64,000 nucleotides of DNA from positions 10,940 through 74,939 of the forward strand of contig CAVIAA010000006.1 in NCBI GenBank assembly GCA_963640685.1, given 5' to 3'. Position numbers and translations under genes: made by a program. The stretch comes from SFEL01 sp963640685 (GTDB lineage: Bacteria > Bacillota > Clostridia > Christensenellales > CAG-138). The notes under the pieces were generated by a model that was not told the DNA's origin, did not search any database, and saw nothing but the letters and a program-made list of their open reading frames with translations. This document shows positions 60,741-64,000 of this stretch, piece by piece; the first letter of the stretch is position 1, and every line of letters begins with the position of its first letter.

Positions 60741-61564
60741 ATCCTGACCTCCTTTTTTTGAACCTGCAGCCGCAGGTGTCCGTCCTTTAAGCGGTATAGC
60801 AGCCTGTTTTGGGCAAGAAAGCGCGCTTCCTCGCCGAGCGGCCCTACCCCCGCCGCCATACCGTTCACATAAAACCACTCGCCGTTTACCGAGACCTGCG
60901 TCATGCTGTTGTACCTTCGGAACATATCCAGCGCTTCCTCACGTCTCATATCGTGCCGCAGCGTCAGCAGCTCATCTGCGGGGCGGTGCCAGTATTGCTG
61001 CTTCTCTCCCTGCGCCTTAGCCCTGCTCCAGCAGCCCTCAAGGTCGCTCATGATATCCTTGAGCATCTCCCGCGCATATGCCGCACAGTAAAGATATACG
61101 TCTATGCTGTCCATCCCGGGAAGGATATCAACAGCCCGCTGAGCGATTATATCCCCCTGATCCAGCCGCGGCGCAAGCTTGTGCATCGTAACGCCGGAGC
61201 GCGCCAGCCCCCGCTCCATCGCCGCCTCGATCGGGTAGTAGCTCCGCCCCTGCGGCAGCAGAGAGCTGTGTGCATTTATTCCGCGGAACTCCGGCAGGTT
61301 TTCGGGCAGCTTGAGCAGCCTGTCATACTCCGCAGAAAAGAGCAGCCCGCACTCCTCTTCCCTGAAGAAGCGCAGTATATCCTCCTCGGTTATGCTCTCG
61401 TAGTGCACCGGTATGCCGAGCTCCCTCGCCCTATTGACTATTTCAAACTCGGTAAAGTAGTCCTCGTCGTTGTGGTATGTATAGAGCGCCAACACCTCAT
61501 GCTTCTGTACAAAATACTCAAAGCAGGAAATGAACACATCGCTCCCGAAGTATACGACCTTCAT
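60737..61564 (-). CDS. Formyltransferase-family protein (Fmt/ArnA-like fold)
   Basis: The 275-residue protein begins MKVVYFGSDVFISCFEYF (Rossmann) and carries the formyltransferase core N-A-H-SSLLPQGRSYYPIEAAM with the catalytic Asn, His and, downstream, Asp in LDQGDII. In Fmt and ArnA relatives this site moves a formyl group from 10-formyl-THF to an amine. The C-terminal 70 residues do not look like the Fmt tRNA domain, so the acceptor is unknown. An alternative GTG start lies 4 codons upstream; ATG is preferred since the family begins there. It is in the middle of a partner-switching operon, an unusual place. Confidence 0.75.
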   Translation of the reverse strand: MKVVYFGSDVFISCFEYFVQKHEVLALYTYHNDEDYFTEFEIVNRARELGIPVHYESITEEDILRFFREEECGLLFSAEYDRLLKLPENLPEFRGINAHSSLLPQGRSYYPIEAAMERGLARSGVTMHKLAPRLDQGDIIAQRAVDILPGMDSIDVYLYCAAYAREMLKDIMSDLEGCWSRAKAQGEKQQYWHRPADELLTLRHDMRREEALDMFRRYNSMTQVSVNGEWFYVNGMAAGVGPLGEEARFLAQNRLLYRLKDGHLRLQVQKKEVRI

Positions 61565-61583
61565 TTGTTGTATCACCAGCTTG

Positions 61584-63350
61584 TTAAATTTTTATTATTA
61601 GAGTATTGAAGCCCTGATAGCGCCTGTAGGAAAACTCCTTTGCGCGCTTTTTTATGACCAGCACGCCCATGCTGTCCATATCAAAGTCGCCATCTACGCT
61701 TGCTTTTTTTGTATCCATAGCAAATGGATCGAACACCGTTGCATCATCGCGCAAGTGCAGCTCAAGCAGACCGCTCTGCTCCATTATCGCCGTCAGCTGT
61801 ATATAGCCGTCCGTTCTTCCGTGAAAGCCGTGCTGAAGTATCGCCATGCCGATCTCCTCGACCGTCATCGTAGCGAGCATTTGCTGCTTTGCATCGGCAT
61901 CCCATTCCTCGCAGAACGTCTCCAGCTCCCGGCTGACATCGACAACGTTCACGGCGCTGCTCGGTATCAGACGCTGGAAAATTCGCTCCTCCGGCAGCTC
62001 AACGCTGCGGAACATGCCGGCTGCACGCAGCAGCAGGAACACAAGCAGCGCCCCCGCCTCCGTCAGCAAAAACAGCAGCCAGAAATAGCTGAGGCCAAAG
62101 CCGTAGCACAGAAAAGTCAGGGGTATCAGCAGCACTGCACCGCGCAGCGTTTCCAGCAGGAACGACGGCTTTTCGTTTTCGCAGGCCTGATAGTAGCTGC
62201 AGAGCAGTATATTGATACCAGCAAAGAGCGCCGCAGCACCGTACAGCCGCAGGGCATGCGCCGCCAAGCCCTCGGACGAGGAGCCCGCAACGCCAAAGAG
62301 CAGGCAAAGCCCCCTTGGCCAAAGCTCCACGAGCGCTATAAGCACACCGCCCGCGCAGAGACCACTTAAAAAGCCCAGCAGAGCAACGCTTTTTTTGCCC
62401 TGCCTGTTGTGCTCGCCCTGATAGGTCGACAAAATAGGCTGCATTGCGCGGCCCGTGCCCTCAAAAAGGTACAGCAGCAGGTATGATGTGTTCTGTATAA
62501 CATCAAACACCGCGACAGCAGACTCGCCGCCCAGGCGTATGAGCAGATTGTTGCAGATGAGGAAAAATACCATCTGATACAGGTACTGAACAGATGTCGC
62601 AAGGCCGGAACGCAGCGCCGCCGTGGCAGAGCCCAGTTGCCCGGCCTTACAGCGGGCAAAGCGCAGCGTATGCCCGGAGCCAAAGAAGCCCGGCAGGTAT
62701 ACGCATATAGTTATTATCTGACCAAGGGCCGTTGAGAGCGCAGCGCCCCGCGTACCCATGTTCAGCCCAAGCACGAGGAAAATATTCAGAGCGATATCGC
62801 AAAGATTGCCGACCACAGAGCCGATGCCTGCCCTGCGCTCGCTGCTATCGTTTCGCAGGTAGTAGTTGAAAATATTTGACAGATAAAACAGCGGCGTTGA
62901 CGCAACGAGTATCTGAAGATATGCCCGCGTTGCGGTATACAGCGCACCGTCCTCCGGCCGCGTTCCCAGGAGCGCAAGCAGCGGCTGCATGAACACGCTG
63001 CCCAGCACCGCAGTTGCCGCGCTAAGAATGAGCGCAAGCAGCAGCACGCCGTTGAAGCTATCCACTGCGTCGGCCGCCCTGCCCTGCGCAAGCAGGCGGG
63101 AATAGCGAACAGAGCCGCCCAGCCCAAGGCCGTGCGCCACCATGCAGTTTATCATATACACCGGCAGTATCAGCCCTATTGCAGCGAGGCCGACAGTTCC
63201 AAGGCGCTGACCGACCACAACTGCATCCGCCATATCGCTAAGCGCCCAGCCGAGCGATGAGAACATTGCAGGGATCCACAGCCTGCGGAACATTTGCCGC
63301 GTGAAGCCGTCCGATGCGCTGCTCAGACGGCAGAGACCAAAGCGGCTCAC
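61584..63350 (-). CDS. MATE-type transporter fused to a degenerate RsbW-like HATPase domain
   Basis: The 588-residue fusion has a MATE-like membrane part at about 15-445 with twelve hydrophobic segments (LWIPAMFSSLGWALSDMADAVVVGQRLGTVGLAAIGLILPVYMINCM), followed by a C-terminal HATPase-type domain at about 460-588. The latter keeps VEEIGMAILQHG (497-507), LRDDATVFDPF (533-543) and the G2-like DSMGVLVIKKRAKEF, but the N-box Asn is replaced by Ala503 and the glycine after DDA is missing. It probably binds a STAS partner without ATPase activity. The start is GTG (63348-63350), overlapping the STAS stop by 4 nt. Confidence 0.82.
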   Translation of the reverse strand: MSRFGLCRLSSASDGFTRQMFRRLWIPAMFSSLGWALSDMADAVVVGQRLGTVGLAAIGLILPVYMINCMVAHGLGLGGSVRYSRLLAQGRAADAVDSFNGVLLLALILSAATAVLGSVFMQPLLALLGTRPEDGALYTATRAYLQILVASTPLFYLSNIFNYYLRNDSSERRAGIGSVVGNLCDIALNIFLVLGLNMGTRGAALSTALGQIITICVYLPGFFGSGHTLRFARCKAGQLGSATAALRSGLATSVQYLYQMVFFLICNNLLIRLGGESAVAVFDVIQNTSYLLLYLFEGTGRAMQPILSTYQGEHNRQGKKSVALLGFLSGLCAGGVLIALVELWPRGLCLLFGVAGSSSEGLAAHALRLYGAAALFAGINILLCSYYQACENEKPSFLLETLRGAVLLIPLTFLCYGFGLSYFWLLFLLTEAGALLVFLLLRAAGMFRSVELPEERIFQRLIPSSAVNVVDVSRELETFCEEWDADAKQQMLATMTVEEIGMAILQHGFHGRTDGYIQLTAIMEQSGLLELHLRDDATVFDPFAMDTKKASVDGDFDMDSMGVLVIKKRAKEFSYRRYQGFNTLIIKI

Positions 63351-63649
63351 ACCCGCTCTATCGTAAGTATATCCACAAAGCCGGTCACGTCAAAAACATC
63401 CATGACAGACTCGTTTACGCCGCGAAGGATCATTTTTCCCTGACGGTTCATTACCTTTTGCGCGGAAAGCAGCACGCGGAGCCCGGCCGAGGAAGCATAC
63501 TCAACGCCGGTAAAATCCAGATACAGCTCTGTAACGCCGGGCATATCCGCCTTAAGCTCCGCCTCAAGCTGCGGTGCAGTCGTCGTGTCTATTCGCCCCT
63601 CTATCGCCAGCGTAAGCGCAGAGCCGTTTTTCGTTTTGCTGATGTTCAT
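63347..63649 (-). CDS. STAS domain protein, anti-sigma-factor antagonist (RsbV/SpoIIAA-like)
   Basis: The 100-residue STAS protein reads MNISKTKNGSALTLAIEGRIDTTTAPQLEAEL, then VTELYLDFTGVEYASSAGLRVLLSAQKVM. The S53-S54 pair before A-G-L is where SpoIIAA/RsbV is phosphorylated by an RsbW-type kinase and dephosphorylated by a PP2C partner. Both partner domain types occur in the next genes. ATG 63647-63649 is chosen since GGAG lies 7 nt upstream. It is the first gene of the operon. Confidence 0.9.
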   Translation of the reverse strand: MNISKTKNGSALTLAIEGRIDTTTAPQLEAELKADMPGVTELYLDFTGVEYASSAGLRVLLSAQKVMNRQGKMILRGVNESVMDVFDVTGFVDILTIERV

Positions 63650-63676
63650 GGTCATTCTCCTTTATTTCAAATTTAT

Positions 63677-63702
63677 AATTCACACATCACACTCAGTGAA
63701 TT
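63677..63702. promoter_or_regulatory. Inverted repeat AATTCAC-N12-GTGAATT in the STAS operon promoter
   Basis: Perfect 7-bp arms at 63677-63683 and 63696-63702; the second arm overlaps the -10 box. It could be an operator for a regulator or a leader hairpin. Confidence 0.55.
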
Positions 63703-63728
63703 TTACCAGTTTTTTATTAATCGCGCAA
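63700..63728 (-). promoter_or_regulatory. Promoter of the STAS-MATE-formyltransferase-phosphatase operon
   Basis: TTGCGC and TAAAAT separated by 17 bp on the minus strand, with TGG before the -10 (extended). The start of STAS is about 50 nt downstream. Confidence 0.75.
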
Positions 63729-63741
63729 CACAAGATACAGC

Positions 63742-63769
63742 AAAAGGGACGCGGTTGCGCCCCTTTTTT
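63742..63769 (-). terminator. Terminator after the right-hand surface protein gene
   Basis: AAGGGG-CGC-aacc-GCG-TCCCTT stem with one mismatch and T runs on both sides; it separates the surface protein gene from the STAS operon. Confidence 0.75.
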
Positions 63770-63784
63770 GCTTCTATTTGTTAT

Positions 63785-64000
63785 TTAGATAATCCCCAGA
63801 AACGCCAGTATGCTCTGGAAGATCGTCATGTCGCCGGTTTTGGGGGGATTTACGATTATCGGGGGTATGGGTGTGGGATTGGGGTAATAGTGGTGGCTGC
63901 TGCCGCCGCCCTCCTTGTGGTTGTTAAAGGCGGCTATTGCGGTTTCTCCTGCCTTAATGGTGCCGGTATCGCCGCTCTTGGTTACGGTGTAGCCGCTGTT
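63785..64000 (-). CDS. C-terminal fragment of a second sorting-signal surface protein
   Basis: The last 71 residues and stop lie in the window; the rest is beyond the right edge. The visible part begins inside a repeat-like segment (GYTVTKSGDTGTIKAGETAIAAFNNH) that resembles the end of a Cna-B/SpaA-type surface domain, then GGGSSHHYYPNPTP, a Pro-rich linker and PPKTGDMTIFQ followed by a short hydrophobic end, a sorting signal almost identical to the one buried in the wrong frame at 56814-56900. Confidence 0.8.
   Translation of the reverse strand, partial: NSGYTVTKSGDTGTIKAGETAIAAFNNHKEGGGSSHHYYPNPTPIPPIIVNPPKTGDMTIFQSILAFLGII

Noticed and set aside
1..64000. CRISPR array or insertion sequence
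   Set aside because: No regularly spaced direct repeats and no transposase-like frame were seen.

Overview
The window looks like chromosomal DNA of a Gram-positive, probably anaerobic, gut-type Clostridium relative (class Clostridia; family not resolved). The reasons are gene order (yicC-remA-gmk-rpoZ-coaBC-priA; pcrA-ligA; the yaaL-type/bofA pair; zapA-U32-mutS2), clostridial riboswitches (Phe T-box, SAM-I, THF), Fe-S serine dehydratase sdaAB, Gram-positive ECF folate uptake and LPxTG-like sorting signals. Most genes lie on the minus strand. The DNA is fairly GC-rich, while promoters are AT-rich islands with clear sigma-A boxes.

Layout. 1-8.7 kb: housekeeping operons (priA start, coaBC, rpoZ, gmk, remA, yicC; a HypE-like protein, ligA, pcrA). 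8.8-10.5 kb: a Crp/Fnr regulator divergent from a duplicated DMT permease, with a palindrome in the shared promoter. 10.5-14.3 kb: pheST behind a Phe T-box. 14.3-19.8 kb: a beta-CASP nuclease, SEC-C protein, GlmU-like protein, sirtuin, BofA, DUF2508 and FolT behind a THF riboswitch. 20-24.5 kb: a zinc-ribbon/SH3 membrane protein, small proteins, and a MATE pump with its MarR regulator. 24.6-31 kb: dsdA, a CtpA-like protease, sdaAB and metK with a SAM-I riboswitch. 31-36 kb: TtcA-like, DUF1294, flavodoxin-like, folA-thyA, an orphan phage-baseplate-like gene and an RluA synthase. 36-40 kb: tRNA-Asn, a CAP lipoprotein, a SpoIID-dockerin protein and a membrane-anchored cohesin protein. 40-51.5 kb: an EF-G paralogue, HtrA with a two-component system, DUF523, mutS2, U32 peptidase and zapA. 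51.6-56.8 kb: a complete branched-chain amino-acid ABC transporter behind a leader ORF and terminator. 56.8-64 kb: two sorting-signal surface proteins flanking a four-gene partner-switching operon.

The most unusual region is 58.7-63.7 kb. A STAS anti-sigma-antagonist-like protein, a MATE-type transporter fused to a degenerate RsbW-like ATPase domain, a formyltransferase-like enzyme and a membrane sensor carrying both a SpoIIE/PP2C phosphatase and an intact HATPase domain are translationally coupled. This looks like a partner-switching circuit acting on a transporter rather than on a sigma factor. Next to it is a surface protein gene whose LPKTG signal is one frame out (a one-base indel) and whose leader carries a (GCCT)6 repeat, suggesting variable surface expression. 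Other items to check are the cohesin/dockerin pair, possible leader-peptide attenuation of the liv operon, and overlapping divergent metK/ttcA promoters.

Every call was made by reading the sequence; no database search was run. Gene identities rest on recognised motifs and gene order.
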